NCBI GenBank assembly: GCA_013398175.1
Contig: VZRZ01007409.1
Location: forward strand, 43,320 to 107,319
Reading direction: 5' to 3'
DNA length: 64,000 bases
Source: Climacteris rufus
Taxonomy: Eukaryota > Chordata > Aves > Passeriformes > Climacteridae
A program made the translations under genes and the position numbers. Below, piece after piece: positions 11,701 to 25,419 of this stretch. Numbering within the stretch: position 1 is the first letter of the stretch; each line of letters starts with the position of its first letter. Under the pieces are notes generated by a model. That model did not search any database, was not told where the DNA came from, and saw only the letters and a list, made by a program, of their open reading frames with translations.

Positions 11701-14700
11701 AAGGTGTATATGAAAGTAAGTAATTGATTCAGAAGGGAAATCAGAGGTTAAAACTGCAATTTTTCCAAAGGAAACCTCCCATGTTTTGAATTTTTAGTAG
11801 CTGTCTCTGTGTTATTAACAACCCTACTTAGATTTGACAGGCAAGTAATAATGTGGTTATTCATCTCAAAGACAGTGGACCAGAATACATTTCTGGCTCT
11901 ATAAATGCATTTTAAAAGCTCAAAGACAAATTTCATTACAATAAAGAATGGGGATTTGGTAAATGTAATCTTTGGTTTTTTATTGGTAGATAAATCTTTC
12001 TTTTTCTACAGCTGCTGTTTGGGTTTTAGAAAGTTTAATAAATAGAGTAAGTAGTCCCCTATTTATTAGTAACACTAACATCCGTTTCAGAATGCATTGT
12101 TCAATCCATCCTGAGTGCAGTGACACTGAACACAGCCCAGTTGCACCGCTTTGGATCTGCTTCCACAGGAATGATCTGGAATGGTCCTGGAAAAATATTG
12201 TCCAGTCAAAGTTAAAGATAAGGCAAATTATGAAAGCCTGTTCCCAATAAAACCTACTGGATTTTGTCCATAGGTTTAGAGAGGTGCCCATCTAATGCCC
12301 CAGTGGGACTTTTGAGAACATCAGACACACAAGCAAGTGTATTGACTGTGGTGGTTTCCTCTCACAGCATATTTTCTAGTGAGCATTTTCCTTACATCAA
12401 TTTGACCCTTAGCTTTCAATAGCTAAGATCTTAAGTAATAAAAATATAAGTAAATAAAAAGATATAAAAGGTATCTCCGTACATTTGGCTGCATTTCATA
12501 AAGTAACTCTGACTTGTTAAAGTCTTGTTAAATGTAGAAATGGCAACTAGAAATGAAATGTTAGTAGTTAGACACTGCCAAAAATAGTATTGCAACGTTT
12601 CAGCACTTCATTGCTTACTGGTAAAAATGTAAAGGCAGAATGTAAAACATTTCATTTCTTAAGCTCTTTCTTTTCTCAAACATTATATTTTTAGGTACCT
12701 TTTTTGATGATGCTGAACTGATATCTATTTTTCACGAATTAGCTTGCCTCTATTCTCTTTGTTTTTAATTCATAATATGGACTCTTACTTATGACTTTAA
12801 TATCTGTTAAAGAAAACACTTTAATGTCATTTATTTCAAAACACTACATTCTAGAAATCATTGAATGTATGAGTTAGGATAGCAATGACTGAAATAATAG
12901 TTGTTTCACCTGACAAGATGGAAACTATCCAGACATAGAACAAGGGTTGTACCTTCATGCAACTTATTAAGTAAAGGAAATTCCTTAGGACTGAAATTTA
13001 ATAAGAATATAAATGACAACATAAAGTTGTGATCTAGTGAAAGCTGTCTCCTGCACGGTTCATAGCAGAAGAATATTTCTTCTTTTACAACTGTCATTTT
13101 AAACTCGGTATTCACAAAATATACACAGGAAAAAATATTCGGTATTTATTCATTTCTCTCCCCAGAGAGTGCTAAATTCTGGTTCGTTGTCATAGTCTGC
13201 ATGTTATCCTTTCAGCTGAGAAACTGTGTGAGGAAGGCTTATCTTGTTTATGTGAAGTTCTGCCAGATTAAGCACATTGTTCACCCCAGTCTATGAAGGA
13301 AGTGAAGTGGAAGTTATTCTCTGGTTACAATAGGAATTGTGCGAAGTCCTAAAAGAGGTGAATGTCTTCTAATTCTTTGGCCTTTTATATTAAAAAAACA
13401 TTAATGCCATAATACATTTGTTGCCATAACACATTGCTTCACTTTCCACATTGTCTGAGTGTGCATAGACTCTTCAATAGTGAGGAGAGAACAAATGGAT
13501 ATATGGGAGTATGAATGCTAACTGGCAAGAGAAGCAAGAATAAAGTCATTTCAGGCACCTGACTGTCAGGTGGGAACCAGACACAGTCAGAGCTATGGCC
13601 CTGCAGAGGGTTATTAAAGAGTCTCTTTTGTTTCTGTTCACCCCAAGCAATGAGGTCATCTGTAAATGTGACATAGCTGAAGCTGTGAGCTTTGGACCTT
13701 CTGGATTGACTTCCCTAATTCCTATACTTGCTCCCTTTGTCTGACATTTCTAAATTGTTCTATACTCAGAAAAAAATCTGCATCCCAGAGGTTCTGTGAA
13801 AGACTTCATATAAATTACAGAATTATTTGGCCTTGCCTTCTCAAGAACATTTCTGTAAACCATCTGAACTTTACCCCTTTTTTAAAATTCAATAACAAAT
13901 TACAAACACGGAAAGAATAGCTTATTATGTTGCTGCATCAGATTTGCACTGGATTGTACAGTGATGACAGATTTTGTCATGTGATAACTGTTGTTCTGAT
14001 AGATTTGTTGGATTCAATCCACTTTGGAGGGGTCAAATAATGGCATGAACCAACAGTAATGCTGCTAGGTTCTTTGTTCTTGTCAACAAAGAAGCCAGAA
14101 AATCAATGGAATTAACTATATAGTCATTTTTATGTCTTCCATCTAAATTAAAGCTGGAAAATTTTGATAAGGCTAGTCTTGGAAGTTTCCTTTGTTATTT
14201 TCTGTATTACACAGGAATAAATCAAACAGCAGTTTTGATTTATAAATCCTAGTGCCTTCCAGAGGAGTGGCAATAAGTTTTCCTTCAAAGCACATTTCAA
14301 AACAGAAACACAGTTATGGACAGCAAGAACCTGGCAGAAAGAGTAACTTTACCTTTTTACTCTCCTCACTGCAATTGTTCTCATCCCTTGTCTGCGCAGT
14401 TGTTGGTTCAGGAGCTCCTCAACCAGTAAACGAAAAAAGAGCCACATACAGATCTTCTGGTTTTGTCTCATGAGCAGCAATGTTTGATAATCAGAAAATA
14501 AAAATAAGAAGAAACTAGACAATATTAAGTTTGGAGACAATCTTCTGTGCTCTTTGGTTACCCCTTCTTCCTACACATCATAAAGCTTTGACAAATGTGA
14601 CCATCTCCACATATCTATCAGTCTTACAGTTAACAGAAGAATGTCGAATTGAAAGCCACCAATCTGCCATCTTTCACAAGTACTCAGCCCTCACAGAAAC

Positions 14701-17700
14701 TAAATTTGTTTGACACAATCTCTCTTGAATCCCCCAAATCAGCTAATCTATAAGTAATACAGACAGAAGGCACAAAACAGTTTATACCCTTTTATCCACC
14801 TGCTATCAAGTCAATGCATGTCTGTTATCTAACCTAAATTGTTGGCAGCAAAGTTAGAATGAGCTTTCTCACAGTGATTAGATGTCACTGCTGGCTCTGT
14901 CTCTATAGTAGCATATGCTACTGGAATATATCTGTCCTATAAACTGGAAGACTTACTATACCAGCTATCATTTTGTTGAGCATCAGACGGATGGAGCTCT
15001 TTATTCACAAGGTCAGAATTACAAAGTTAAATATAAAAAGGATAAAAAGATTTCCAATATCCACCTAACCAGCAGAGCATTTCATTTTGCATTTTTCTTT
15101 AGGAGTTGCCCAGCATCATGTTACTTAGAACAAGGTATAATAAACCCCATGAGGACAACGGATCTGTCCATAAACTTTTACATCCTAAAATATATTGATC
15201 TGTATTATCTTGCATAGATTTATGCCATTTTTAAATATATTGATGCCACAAATGAGAGTTCTGTGTATCTCTTCAAATTTTTTGATAGCAAGAACATCTT
15301 GAAATTATTACATTTCCAAGATAAGTGGGTGTTTTCCAGAATTGCTTCTGCTGGGCAGTGCACAGTATACTATTTCAAACTTTTATTGATTATTCCCCTT
15401 TCTTATACTATGGGACACATTATAGTGGAACATCTGCTTTAGTGTTTATAGTTCATTCATTATTTTCTCCATTATTTCCTTATTAATGTTAAACAATCCC
15501 CAAATTTTCAATGTCTTTTAATGTAACTTTTTCTCTAGTTTTAATTTGTTTCTTGTCTTTGATTCAATTTGGTTTCTGCTATATATATTGAGTTCAGGTG
15601 TCTAGAGCCATGTTCAAGCTGAAAATTTACAATTGTTTTATTTAGTGTCTTCTTAACACTTTTGTGTTTGTTTCTACACTTACATAAGAATTAATTTCTG
15701 ACCACTGCTGCACATTCAAATATTTTCATTGGTTGTTCTAGGATTTTCCCTCAAATGTTTACATTTCTCTTTTGTGTCACACCTAGATGCATAGTTCAAA
15801 CTATTTCTTCTACTTGTAGTGTAAAATATCTTATTTACTACCATAACAAAATCTGCATCAGCAATCATTAAAGTCTGTAAAAAGATTTGAATTGGCTGGT
15901 TCACTCATCTGCTCTTTAAAAAGGACTGTATTTCTCTCTATCCCATTTGCTACCATGTGTACCAAAGAATGCATAATTCCAGTTTCATACACACTCTTTG
16001 AGAAATGGTGGCTAAGTTCTAGACATGACCCGGCCTTTAAATCCTCAGTACAAACCAAAATTGAGATTCTAATACCTTTAATTAGGCTTGCAGCCAAGTC
16101 TTTCAAGGTTCTTTCTATGAAAAGATTAGCACAGGTTTTGGAGTCTGGTGGAAATTTCTGATGCATTATAGCTAATTATTGTTGTGCAAGGCAAGTTCTT
16201 GATGGAAGCCCAACTCATCACGAGCACCAATTAATCTCTATCACTGTCCTAGACCAAGAGAGAAAGGCAATTCAGGTAGCAGAGAAGCTAAATAGCCCTC
16301 CACTGATGAATGTCTGTTTTCATCTCCCTTATGGGAGCCCAAGATATACAGGGTCCTAATTTAAATCACTGCAGTTGAATGTATAAAGTTTGGTAGCCTA
16401 AACCCATGTCATTGTTTTCCTTTGTGCGGGGACATTGCTACAATACAATTCAGTGAAGACCAAAGGAAGGAGTTGGAGAGTGACGTTAAAATGATTCATT
16501 TGCTGTCTTCAGCTGTTTCTCCCAGAATAATAAGAAGGCAAGTTAGAATAACAGGAAATTTCTGCTATGTTATACTCAATCAAAAGTAAAATAATTTCTA
16601 TTATTGTTACTATTTCATGTTCTTTTTTTTTAATATATAATCACAAAGAGAAAAAGAAAAAAATACACACACATAAAAAGACAAAATTTATAAAATTAAT
16701 TTCAGAATCTAAAGTGCACCAATATTTAGGTAAGCAATCTTCCCAAAACACCTAACTATTCCATGTCTTAGTCCTAGTGGTATTCACTAATTTCTGAGAA
16801 ACTCACCACTGGACATAGTCCAGCAGATGATTTTATAACATGACTCTCATGTTTCATGAACAACCAAGAGAAGAAACTTCCCTTTCTTTTTCATATAGTC
16901 ATTTGTAAGTTAGACTTTTCCTCTAGTGATAGGAGGAAATATGATCATTTATTTCCAAGGGAAGGTGCTACTCAAAAAGCTATAGGTTTTTCTCTGGTGC
17001 ACCTCTTGTTTGAGTGCCAAACATTCCTGGACTGTTCATAGAAACTATATAAACATATTTTATTGACTGAAATATTATTCAAAAATACTTTCAACCCTTC
17101 TGCATTTCAAGGACTGATGCAAAGCTTTTTGAAATACACTCATACTCTTTCATTGATTTCAATGACCTTTTGACCACCTCCATGAAGTAGCTTGAGGGGA
17201 GAATTAATCTGTGATTAAACAGATAAAATCTTAAGTGTTTCTGAAGCTACATATTTCCATCTCAAACAGGAGCTCATTGTTCTGAATTCAGTGGAGACCC
17301 CAGTATAAAATCTGAGTTAATGAATGAAGACTGAGATCTGCACAGACTGCAAGTACAGAAGATTTTGTCTTTGTTTTACCTTATTTTCCCTTTGGTTTTG
17401 AAGTATTGAAGAAGTCACAAATTATAGCATCTGTTTTCACCCAGGAGTATTTTTAACTGTTTGCCAGCTCATGGCTACTTCAGCTCTTCTACTTGAATGC
17501 AAGATAAGAAAGGATAAAATTGTTCAGAAGCACTCTGCAAATAATGTCAGAATCATACCCACTCATCTGAGCCTTGCAAATCTCTTGATCTGCCTCTTCT
17601 CTTATTCATATTAAACTCACCCTAATAAGGTTTTAATTCCTTTATTAAACTTCCTTTCAGACTTGCCATGAGCAGATAATACCTTCCTGTTGTCCTATCC

Positions 17701-19974
17701 TCTGACACCTTTGCTCAACTTCTAGAATCATCAATACAAAAATCAATAGCTAATATATTGAATTGCTGAGAAATGCAAAGGGTTAGCAATATAACCACGA
17801 CAAGGTCATTCTCTCACTGTCAGGCTACCAAACATACACAAACATTTGCCGACACTGAGGACAAGGAACAGCTTTGGATCTGCTGCTCTGCTGCTTGGCC
17901 ACAGTGTATATGTCAACACACAGATGTCTGCTATAAACACACTCACCTGCATGTCCTAATAAGTATCCCAACCTGGACTTTGCCACTGCACCCATTTACT
18001 GCTTATTAGAGCTATTGACCTTCCAGATGATAAAACACAATGCTTTTTCTCTTGCAATGTTTGTTCTTAATACTTCTTTTTAGTTATATCTTGTGCTGGA
18101 AAATGGGATTTTCTGGAAGTATCACAATTACAGATATATAGGTTTGGGTCTTCAAAATCACTTCTCAGCCATTTTCTTGCTTTAGAGAAACTTTACTTGT
18201 ATTTAGAGACTCTAAGTTTATTTGAAGAGCCCTGGCTACATATTAAGTACCACAGGCAGAAAGCAGGAGTTCGTCTCCTTGTATCAGGAACTTCCAGCAG
18301 AAAATTGTTTGGAACAATAGATGAACTTCTCTGTGAGCACTTCCAAAATTGTGTTTTTATTAATGTCTTTCATCTAAGCTGACAGGATAATTAATCATAA
18401 TTAAAAAGATAACCTGGGTTGGTGAGGCTTGCTCTGAAATAGAGTTGTGAAATTAATTTCTAGATGCCCTTTGTATATACAGCAGGGTTTTCAACACTTA
18501 TGAGAGAAAATTACTCCACTGAACACAAATATCGAAAACGACAGACTCATATTTTCTCCTGCTAAAAAATAAATTTGATCAAATAAACAAAATACAGGTC
18601 AGATTCTCAGCTGTGTTATTTTGAGAATGCCAACAGGAAACGACTGTCATGAATGTCTATGCAAATATAAATCCTTCATGGAAACATGTATATTTTTTTA
18701 GAAATTTTATCAAATATTTATGATACTATCCAACAGATATAAAGAATTTATTATCAAAAAAAATTTAAAGAACAGAAATATCACTGTGTGCATCAGATTT
18801 ACCTGCTACTGGCTTTGTTTTCAGGGCAGAATGTCAAAAAAGCAGCCCATTAACCCTGGGCATTTTCAGAGCTCCAGAACTGGGACTGCAGCAATCACAG
18901 TTGCTCTGCTCAAGGCAGGTTTTCTTTATGATAAATGCAGAGAAACATGCATTTTTAAGGTGTAATTCATCTGGCTTGTTTAAAGCAGTCACTTTAAGAT
19001 GTGATGAATCATACCTTAGACTCCATTGGCAGTACTAATGAAAATTCCTTAGCTCTAAAGGATGTCCATGCTGACTGACTTAGACAAATTGATCCCAAGA
19101 AGCCTAATACGGTGTAATCATTATGGTTTCCATCAGCAATCATGCAGAAGCTTGCTGTATACATACAGGCAATTATATTTTTTGAGAATTAAGGCCCCTA
19201 AAATTAATAGTCTTTCCTGTGTTCTGGGAACCTGGTTTCAGTGAAGGATAGACAAGATGTTGAACATCAGAACGAAAGCAGGTGTATTTTGGTAATATTG
19301 GTTTTAATTTCTCTTTGTCTTAGCCATTACATATGTAAATTGTGAATTATAATATTAATCTTATTATGACCTGGTTTGTCTTTATCCATTCAGATTTATA
19401 AAGTGCTTGGTAAATGCAAAGAGATACAGAGGCCAAACATTATTATCTGTGTTATTCCTCTTTTTTTATTGTCACCTACTCATATGTATTTTCAGCTCAG
19501 ATTAAGTTTTCACCCTACTCATATCTTCTTTCTAACTACATTAGGTATTTAACTGTCCATCACTGTGCCTGGAGCCTGCTGAATTTTCACATCAGTACAT
19601 TTGTGATTCAGAGCATATCTCACAATGCCCTTTCCCCTTCTGTATTGAATGTGCTTTCCATATGCTATTAAAGATTCAACATCACAAGCTATCATTTTAT
19701 TAATTTTAAGACACTTTTTCTATCAACAGATGAACAATCACGATGATTAAAAATGCTTCTCCTCTCAAGGGCTTGTACCGTATTTTGCATTCTCTGGCAT
19801 GTTGATTAGTTATGTTGATTGAAAATGAGCGAAAAACAGAGACAACTTATTAGCCAGTTTAGTTAGCTGCTACTTACTTTAATGAAAATGTCTGGATACA
19901 TGCCCATTAAGAATACTTGGGAGATCAGAGGTTGAAAAGTGATTCCTTTGCTTCCCACTGCTGACAGCTTGGGA
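2765..19974. other. AT-rich unique sequence, no gene recognised
   Basis: About 17 kb of AT-rich sequence with only short homopolymers (for example T11 at 5941-5951 and the A-rich stretch at 16620-16690). No CR1, SINE, tRNA or snRNA match was seen on either strand. The longest open frame, 9272-9739 on the plus strand, starts at GTG and has its first ATG at codon 123, leaving 33 codons, so it is not a credible eukaryotic gene. A short imperfect palindrome built on AGGAGCTCCT lies at 14404-14425. Exons of an unfamiliar gene cannot be excluded by eye. Confidence 0.55.
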
Positions 19975-20479
19975 AGGATCATATCCAGGAAGGGCTGTTG
20001 AGGCATGCACAGCCTCCACCAGGCACTGCTGCTGCGCTGGAGCCCAGGCCCAAACAGAGCACCCTGAGCGTGGGGCAGCCACGCTCGGCAGTGTCTGCAG
20101 GCACCCCCTGAAGGGTGGCACCGCAGGTGCTGCTTTGGCAGTGGAAATATTTATCAGCAGAAGCAGGGAGCAGCAGCTCTGTTACTGCCACTGCTAACAA
20201 TACAGGGCTTGCTTTCTTTGCCAGAAAGGCAGCAGTGAAAATAAGGGATGGAGCTGGCTTGCTGAAGGAGAGCATTGGTTTCTTTCTTTGAAACTCAGAG
20301 TGCCTTTAAGGCAGCAAAAAAATTTTCTTACATATATGTATTTCATTTCAGCTGATGACAGGGATCTTTGAGCTGAGCACAAACCCCATTCTCTCAGCTG
20401 TGTACAGCTTGTAGGATGCACTGGTGGTCCGTGGTGGGGGGAGGGAGGAAGAGGGAAGAAGAAATGTTGCCAAGGTTCT
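19975..20479. other. GC-richer block next to the MIR-like SINE
   Basis: This segment is clearly richer in G+C than its surroundings, especially 19985-20200, which is rich in CAG/CTG-type trinucleotides and has a handful of CpGs. It ends with a 29-nt purine run (20436-20464) containing several G tracts. Minus-strand frames stay open for about 100 codons here, as expected from the base composition; I do not recognise a protein. It may be an old repeat, a conserved regulatory element or an unrecognised exon region. Confidence 0.4.
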
Positions 20480-20602
20480 TCAACATTTGGAATTGCAAGG
20501 ATAAAAGCAGTAAAGTGATTTGCCCAAGGTGATGCAGTAAGTGCCAGGAACTGAATCCAGATCCTCTGAGTCACAGCCCAATGCCTTAATCAGCTGACCA
20601 TG
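20480..20602 (-). mobile_element. MIR-like CORE-SINE remnant (tRNA-derived)
   Basis: On the minus strand the sequence follows the layout of a MIR element. First comes a tRNA-derived A-box region (20583-20600, GGTCAGCTGATTAAGGC). Then follow GGGCTGTGACTC and a B-box-like GGATTCAGTTCC (20546-20558). Next is a CACTTACTG segment, then ACCTTGGGCAAATCACTT, a hallmark of the MIR body. These blocks occur in the correct order and spacing. The match fades to the left of about 20495. MIR elements predate the amniote radiation, so a copy in a bird is an ancient fossil. Element boundaries are approximate. Confidence 0.82.
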
Positions 20603-20697
20603 TTTCCAAGCATTTGGCTTTACAAAATCATTTGGCCTGATTTACTGCCAAAGTCATACAATAGTGAATTTTCCCACTGTAAAGAGTCAATGACCTT

Positions 20698-20714
20698 AAA
20701 AAAAAAAAAAAAAG
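20698..20714. repeat. A17 homopolymer
   Basis: Seventeen consecutive A on the plus strand, about 95 bp to the right of the MIR-like remnant. MIR elements do not end in poly(A), so it is probably an independent simple repeat. Confidence 0.95.
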
Positions 20715-20861
20715 GAATTGCTTTTTCTTATTTTCTTTCTTTTCCTGTTAACTGGAAATGTATAATACCTGAGAAATACTGCAAAATAAATGCTGAAGAG
20801 AAAGGATGACAATAGAAACCAGACTTACTGGTAGAGCAGCACCCATTCCTGCAAGTCTCAG

Positions 20862-20902
20862 GTGACAATAATTTGTCATAAAGTGACAATAATTTGTCAT
20901 AA
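20862..20902. repeat. 21-bp tandem duplication with palindromic core
   Basis: Two adjacent, essentially identical copies of a 21-bp unit begin at 20862 and 20883. Each contains TGACAA-taat-TTGTCA, a 6-bp inverted repeat around a 4-nt centre. The lack of mismatches over the shared 20 bp suggests a recent duplication. Confidence 0.93.
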
Positions 20903-23900
20903 GGAACTGTGCATAAGAATGAAAATCAAGGATCTTATAACTGACTGCCACTTGGATAACGGGAAAGGGCTAAAAAAGAGTTTGGAGGACTTTGTCTGTG
21001 ATTCTTAGACCATTGATTCTCCACTTTGTTTTTCTTTGTTTAGTTCTTTCTGAGCAAAGAAACCATATTTGATCCTGACCTTGCTCTAACTCTGGAATCT
21101 ACCAGAATTTCTGAAGCGTATAATCATATTGACTTTGGAATATCCATATTCCATGCTATTTTCTTATTCTATTCTGATTATTCACATTTTGAATAATTTA
21201 AAAAAAATATATAGGTATATTAAATATAGCATTATTCCACTCTTGTGGACTTTGGACAGGTACACTACTGTTACCTATTTCTGACATTTCAAAGTTAATG
21301 CTGATAAAGTGCTGGCTTACGGAACAAGTCAGTGCATATCTGTGGGTTTAAAGACAGATCTGCTGAATTAGCACTGGAAAATTCTAATAGTTTCCATGTG
21401 TTTGTATTTGCCATCCCAGTAGGCAAACAGATATTTTATTTAACTGTGAAAAGCAAGATGAACTATGCTTTTCAGTGCCTAAACTGAGGAGAGATGATCA
21501 GTAGGTGGGAAAACCACTTTACAACCCAGGTCTAAGCCTTGTTTTTCTAACACAACAGTCCAAAAATTGCACCAAACAGATTCTGCTAGAAAGACGCTAC
21601 ACCACAGCCTTCTGTTCTACAGGTTTTATACCTTATGAATGGGGATCTCCAGAGAAGAGCTGCTGCCTGGAGAGGAGTCCCATACTGCACAGACCACTGG
21701 TGTGAAGCACAGATGCATTGCAGATTTAAACATCAAACTTCATAATCTCTTCAGCAAGTGAGAAACTTTCTGTCACGACATCCATAGGCAACTTTTGAGA
21801 TACTTGTATCTGCCATTCTTTAGTTAGATTACCTGACAGGAACTGAAGAAAACTGAAAAAAGAACCCATCTTTTTTTGTGGTATTCTGTTGAGAAGTCAC
21901 CAGTATATAAAAGCAGCACATGTTCACCAGTCTGTAACATGTATTATTTCATCATCTCATCTGCTCATTGTATTTACTAAAACATCTATTATGCAAAGTG
22001 TTTAACTCTGTAAATGTAGTGTCCATGTGCTTGGACAGCGCTCACCTTCTGATATCCTGTTGGAATCCTCATCCAGGGAGAGAAAACACACACATCAGCA
22101 ACCCAGTAATTGCCTCCTTAGCTGTGTGTATGGTGGTTGATACAGCTCCTGGAGAAGAAGATAACTGAACATCAACTAGAGAGATTTTCTTCTTTTTCTT
22201 TTATTTTTAAGAAGGAAGTCTTATCCAGCAAGCAACTATCAGGCTTGGTGATTAGCAGTAAATAACCCTGCTTTTTCAAATAAGCTTGCACATATTGAAC
22301 CTCTTATGTACAGAGTTCCATAAAATCCTAATGGAAATACTTCATCTATCTACTGGTGGTTAAAGGAAAGCTCACAGGATTTGCAGGTTTTAAAAAAAAC
22401 CCAATATGATGGGAGAGTTTTATGATTTAGATGTATACACAAATCCCTAAACTGAGCTAGGAAGAGCTTTGGATAATTTTGAACTTACCTAATATGATAA
22501 GGGGGAGGGGAATTGCAAGATGATCTATTTCAACCAAGGGAATGGCTTTTTTTATTAGATTTTGAGTGATTAAAAGTCCAATATAATAAAACATTATAAA
22601 ATTAATTATAAAGCAAGCTGGGGGTACTTTGAGTAAAGAGAGCTTCAGATCCACCTCTGATAGATTAGAATGGAAAAATAACCCTGTGTCATATGCCCAT
22701 ATCAAACCAGAATTTTCTGTAGGCTTAAAAAAAAATGAGACGAAAATTATTCAGGAAGACCTTTATTGTCTTGCACTGCATGGCAGCACACAAGAGAATA
22801 CAAAGAGGAGTGGACCAAAAGTCATGTTCATGTAATCCTGAGTTAGCGGGCAGTAGATCAAATTTACACCTAAAGAATATACTTCTCTGATAACAATAAA
22901 AAGTGTGTTGTGAATTAGCATGAATATCAAGCATGGCAAGATAAAAACACTTCTCATTTCTGAGCACAAAAATATCATTGTCTAATTTCCTCTGAAATGT
23001 GTCACAGAAATGCCTTTTATTCAGCATTTTGAAATAAAAATGGATCATATTACACTTCTCAACAGTATAGTTATGCAATTCAATGGGGGATGAAATGTCA
23101 TGATTTAATAAATAGGATAAAGATTAGTAAAATAATCTAATCACTGTTCTCCCTTATTTTCAGTCATCACTGAAGATGGAAGAGAGCAGGAGAGGAAGAT
23201 TAATTTGAGGCTTTATGCAGATATGGGTCAGTAGTCCACAGCTTTTCTGTTTTTTGTAAGTGCTAACATGCTTCAGCACAGAGAAGTTCACTGAGAATGA
23301 GACAGTGATTGTAAATGAACCACACACTTTCCTGAGCAAGCAGCAGTGGGAGCGTGTGGCTCCCAGACATGATCAGGTCTGCTCTGCTTCCAAGTGCACA
23401 GAATACTTCTTTAGTGACTATAAACAGGTAATCCCAAGTCATAGTTTTGTCTTGGATGTTCTGCCTGGATTTAGCCATATTTAGGACTAGCTTTGAGAGG
23501 ACCTTTAGAGTCTCAGTTTGCATCTGTTCCTACGAGGTCTGGATGGACTGTCTTCACTGTCCCATGTTGCTCCACAGCCATTTCACACAACCACAGTCTG
23601 ACAGGGAAGAAGAAGCCTGATCTTGGACGGGTTTCAAGCTCAAGCTCTCAGATATTTCCTGTGTGCCTACTTATATGCATTTAAGTCCTGCTTTGGAGCT
23701 ACAGCCCTCCCAATGACTCCCAAAGTCTTGGAGGTCCATAATTTAGAAGCTGTGCAAGCTGTGGTAAGTAGGGCTGTGCAAGGTTCTGTCTCACTACATA
23801 TCTTTTCAGAGGAACATGTTGTCTGAACGCCTACACCACTATTCCAGGCACTAGGCATGTTGAATTAATTACAGGCATACGATCGTACCCGAATGAGTCA

Positions 23901-24683
23901 GTGATTTCAGCAGCCACAGATGATCCCTTCTACTTCCATGCAGTTCAGAGGCACAGCCTGAGCCTGAATCTGATCTCTCAGCAGTTTTGACCTCCCCCGT
24001 GTTATACCTGCCTTCCACCATTGCCTGTGTGGACAATCAGATGTATAAAGCGCCATAGTGCTCCCACATGAACTGTTGTTAACAGACAGCATTTTTCCTG
24101 TCTAAAATATGTGCCTGTAGCTAGTCACTTCCACACTTCTCCCCACACATACATTTTGAGGTTTTCATCAGTTATTCACTCTACAGCCTCAGGTTGCCAT
24201 CAAGTCTGAAAGGCATTGCACAGTCCAGATGCCCATGAATTTACTCTGCTACCTGTTTAGCCTCTGGCCTAAATATTAAAAGCTCCTTCTGGGTTCACTT
24301 CAATCCTAACAATATGACTGTGTGACACATTTCTGTTCTGTCTCTGTCACCATGTCAGTGATGACAGGGGTTTACAAGGGCAGGGTGCTGAGTCATAAAA
24401 GACATCTAAGAAAAAATTCAGCTCTTAGGAGAAAAACTAGGCTGGACATAGAAAAACAATTCTGTTTGAAATTAGGGTTAAAAGCCTTCGTCATTATAAA
24501 TTCCCTAAAGTTAGGGTAGAGATGGTTTCTTTAGAAAATAATAGCTGTGATTTATCTAGGGAGGCAATGGCAGAGCTGTCTGGGTATGATTTTGATATGG
24601 GATCAGAAGAGCTGCATTATTTATTGCTAATAATATTATTCCTTAACATTCATCACAACTAGACCCAGGTGTATGCAAAGCAA
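20903..24683. other. AT-rich unique sequence, nothing recognised
   Basis: No family match was seen. A minus-strand open frame at 22725-23078 (117 codons from TTG) has no recognisable motif and fits chance. The stretch 23230-23850 is slightly GC-richer and holds short open frames on both strands without recognisable domains. Confidence 0.5.
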
Positions 24684-24845
24684 GCCACCTGTTTTTCCTG
24701 TCTAATATGCCATGTTTATAAATCACTTACTGAAAAAAATAATGGTGCTAATTGCTATAACAGCGTGACATGTGCCACACTTCCTGGGCAGAATCTGTGG
24801 CCCTACGAGGTGTGCAACCAAGGAAGGAGAATGCTGTCATAGAGG
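24684..24845 (+). repeat. Unidentified dispersed repeat, copy A
   Basis: This stretch is homologous to 25420-25597 in the same orientation. Shared blocks include TTTTTCCTGT, then TTATAAATCA(C/T)TTACTGAA, then an aligned 63-bp block (24781-24843 against 25533-25595) that is about three-quarters identical by eye, including CAGAATC and GAATGCTG. The middle section differs in length between copies. I could not assign a family, and the strand is arbitrary. It could be an old transposon family or a local duplication. Confidence 0.75.
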
Positions 24846-25419
24846 AGCCAGAGGCAGGAAGTTATGAGGCAGTTTGGAAGAAGAACATGCAAAAGGAGAG
24901 GTAAAAAGGTTACGTCCCTGCTGGTGCCATTGCCAGCAGCAGGGGTTTGGAAACCCAGGACATCCCCTGCCCTCAGTGTAAAAGAAAGAAAGATTTCTGA
25001 CAGGACACAAGAGAGGATGAACACCAGTAACTGACCACCATTTTTCGGTTTTTCTATCCATGTTCTCCTCTCCCACATCAATTTCCCTCTGACTGTCTAG
25101 CTCTGTTACTTCTTCCTTCTCATCCCCTTTCCTTAACACGAAGCCAAGTAATGCTTCAGCCTCTCATCTCCAAGGTGGCAAAGCTCAGTTTAGCCCACAC
25201 TGCTTGAGAGCCTTCAGGCAGCTCTGACGTTTGTTCATGTGATGTTTAAAAGCCTGAACAATCATCTGACATTGTCAGAGCAAGTGCAGATGAGTTGACT
25301 CCCTGAGGCAACCCAAGACAATGTTTGCTGAGTCTCAAAAGCTGTTTACCATGAAAACATAGAACTGCTCCATGGAAATCTGGTGCTGTGCCTTGCATCA
25401 CATGAGCGCTATGTCAATG
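24846..25419. other. Spacer between the two repeat copies
   Basis: About 570 bp of moderately GC-rich unique sequence. Minus-strand frames of 92-100 codons cross the left part but show no recognisable domain. No terminal inverted repeats or LTR-like ends were found flanking the pair. Confidence 0.45.

Noticed and set aside
14404..14425. Imperfect palindrome around AGGAGCTCCT as a regulatory operator
   Set aside because: It has a central-arm mismatch, is a single copy and has no gene nearby; chance is likely.
20194..20574. 126-codon minus-strand frame
   Set aside because: It crosses the MIR-like SINE and a G-rich purine run; the open frame is explained by composition.
22725..23078. 117-codon minus-strand frame, considered as a transposase remnant
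   Set aside because: No catalytic triad, zinc-finger spacing or family block could be pointed out; it starts at TTG.
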